64,000 bases of DNA from Watersipora subatra (lineage: Eukaryota; Bryozoa; Gymnolaemata; Cheilostomatida; Watersiporidae), in NCBI RefSeq assembly GCF_963576615.1, contig NC_088708.1, positions 62,598,672-62,662,671 on the forward strand. Reading direction: 5' to 3'. The position numbers were made by a program, and so were the translations under genes. The notes below the pieces were generated by a model. It did no database searches, had not been told where the DNA came from, and was given only the letters and a program-made list of their open reading frames with translations. How positions within the stretch are numbered: the first letter of the stretch is position 1; each line of letters opens with the position of its first letter. Positions 62,460-64,000 of the stretch are shown here, piece after piece.

Positions 62460-62985
62460 TGTTTCTCTATTTTAGTATGGCAGGTAATACAGCAAGTTCT
62501 TTTTTCTCTTTCTATGATATCACAGGTAAAACAGGTACTTTTCTCTTCTCTTTTGATATGACAGCTAATACAGCTAACACAGCAAGTACTTTTCACTCCT
62601 CCACTGATATGACAGTTAATACAGCTAGTACTTATCTCTCCTCTTTTGATATGACAGGTAATACAGCAAGTACTCTTTTCTCCGCCTTTGATATGACAGG
62701 TAACACAGCAAGTACAGTTCTCTCTTCCTTTGATATGACAGGTAATACAGCTAGTACTCTTCTCTCCTCCTTTGATATGACAAGTAATAGAGCTAGTACT
62801 CTTCTCTCTTCCTTTTGTATGACAGGTAATACAGCTAGTGCTCTTTTCTTCTCTTTTGATATGACAGGTAATACAGCAAGTACTTTTCTCTCTTCCTTTT
62901 GTATGACAGGTAATACAACAAGTACTTTTCACTCTTCCTTTTGTATGACAGGTAACACACTAGTTCTCTTTTCTGCTTCAACAGG
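62460..62985 (+). repeat. 42-bp minisatellite, about 12 copies, open in two frames
   Basis: The unit is about GATATGACAGGTAATACAGC + TAGTACTCTTCTCTCCTCCTTT. Because 42 is a multiple of three, stop-free frames persist: a plus frame with a 14-residue repeat MTGNTASTFLSSFD, and a minus frame with CCITCHIKGREKST. The plus frame begins at 62420 with a hydrophobic stretch. No splice or homology support makes it a gene. Every unit carries ACAG/GTAATA and ATACAG, which resemble a splice donor and acceptor. Confidence 0.9.
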
Positions 62986-64000
62986 CTAAAATCCATTTCA
63001 AATATTTATGCTCTATCAGTGTGTTTCATTGTCAATCATTGGCCAGTTGGTCAAGTAACTGTTGTTATTTTGTTGGATCAAGTTTAGTTCATCTTGAATG
63101 CTTTTAATGTTGCCTATGCACCATACCTACGAAACATTATTTTATTTAAAAACCCACTTGTTTAACACTGTAAAGTGTTACTTTAGACTAATCGTAACAG
63201 AAATAATGGCATTATAATAGTCCCATGACCAAACAAGAGTGCAACGATTGATTGGGAGAATTATGATAAATGCACATGTGCACACAACTCCCGAAAAATT
63301 ATCCGTTAACGGCTGTCACCAAACCCTTGCAACGAAATCCTATCAACAAATTTAACTATTTTTCAGTAAAGTCGTTTAAGTATAATAATAATACAAGACG
63401 CATATAAACCTATTTAAATATGTTACCAAGCCTTTGAAAGGTTACAGCAAATTCCTAAAACTAACCCATCTGATCGGATTCTACACAAAAAGACAGATTT
63501 TTAGAACGAAAGTCGCCACAAAACGCTTGAAAAGCTTGGATTAATAAAAGTTAAGACAGGAAATTGAAACGCCGGGCGACAGAGAATAGAACGATAAAGT
63601 CTTGCGCGTTTCACGAAAAAAAACGTGCACTTTTCACCAATCTATAGCATTGTCGAATTGCCGAAGGTTTCGGCAATTAACATAGGAGTACAGAAATCGT
63701 TTCATTCTTGTCGATTTCACCTTTTCATTTTCAATTTCATTTGCTGACACATTTGAGTACTTTCGTATTCTAACTGATGTCCAACAAAGTATAAGTAAAG
63801 GAAATGACGATAATATTTTTTAACAGTTCTTATGAGATTATTACAATAATTAATTATAAGTTTGGATGACTACAGAACAATGACTACGTAGTACAGATTT
63901 TATAAAAATCTATTTAAATATCACAACTTCGCGATATTGTTAGCTATGCCGTTTTGAAATGTAAAAAAAGTGCTTTGGTTTTATATTATTACTATATAAA

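Larger units (their letters stand above)
60002..64000. other. Region downstream of the D8C exons
   Basis: Contains the 61-bp array, paired hairpins and the 42-bp array listed separately. 61346-62316 and 62990-64000 hold nothing I recognise. If the donor at 59997 is used, further D8C-gene exons should lie here or beyond the window; I found none. Confidence 0.4.

Noticed and set aside
62420-62989. 189-codon repetitive protein gene
   Set aside because: A 42-bp unit keeps any stop-free frame open; the minus strand is equally open, so the frame alone is not evidence.

Overview
This is an AT-rich, intron-rich animal nuclear window: GT-AG introns, exons of 48-720 bp, many DNA-transposon remnants and several minisatellites. 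The gene families (nucleobindin, CHIP, a TRIM E3 ligase, a D8C ectodomain protein) are metazoan. An invertebrate is likely, but I cannot place the lineage. I saw no bacterial or viral gene, rRNA, intact tRNA or CRISPR array.

Genes in order: (1) the 3' end of a nucleobindin gene, + strand, 1-5913, four visible exons; (2) a complete STUB1/CHIP gene, + strand, 6708-15202, six exons in consistent phase encoding about 270 residues; (3) a TRIM-type E3 ligase gene, - strand, 35545 down to 18538, with RING, B-box 1, B-box 2, coiled coil and a beta-propeller-like C-terminus; its 3' end converges on STUB1; (4) a weakly supported two-exon gene fragment, - strand, 48217-47889; (5) a single-pass membrane protein, + strand, 49461-60001 (5' end not found), with a proline-rich cytoplasmic tail, a transmembrane exon and an extracellular uromodulin/GP2-type D8C domain. 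STUB1 (U-box) and the TRIM protein (RING) are both ubiquitin ligases, but their adjacency is not evidence of joint function.

The rest is dominated by repeats. A long-terminal-inverted-repeat family flanked by TTAA occurs five times (24360, 27942, 35636, 44798, 49749); one copy carries two further elements nested inside it. There are hAT-type elements (2472-4461; 38036-38400 and 40905-41391 with exact 8-bp target duplications), pogo-like elements with TA duplications (9168, 32929, 34303, 36134), a CCCTAGGACACTTA-ended element inside the TRIM gene, and two tRNA-derived SINEs. Minisatellites have periods of about 15-17, 17, 42, 52, 61 and 129 bp. The 17-bp array begins at an authentic nucleobindin splice donor and repeats a consensus-like donor dozens of times, which is the most unusual feature I found.
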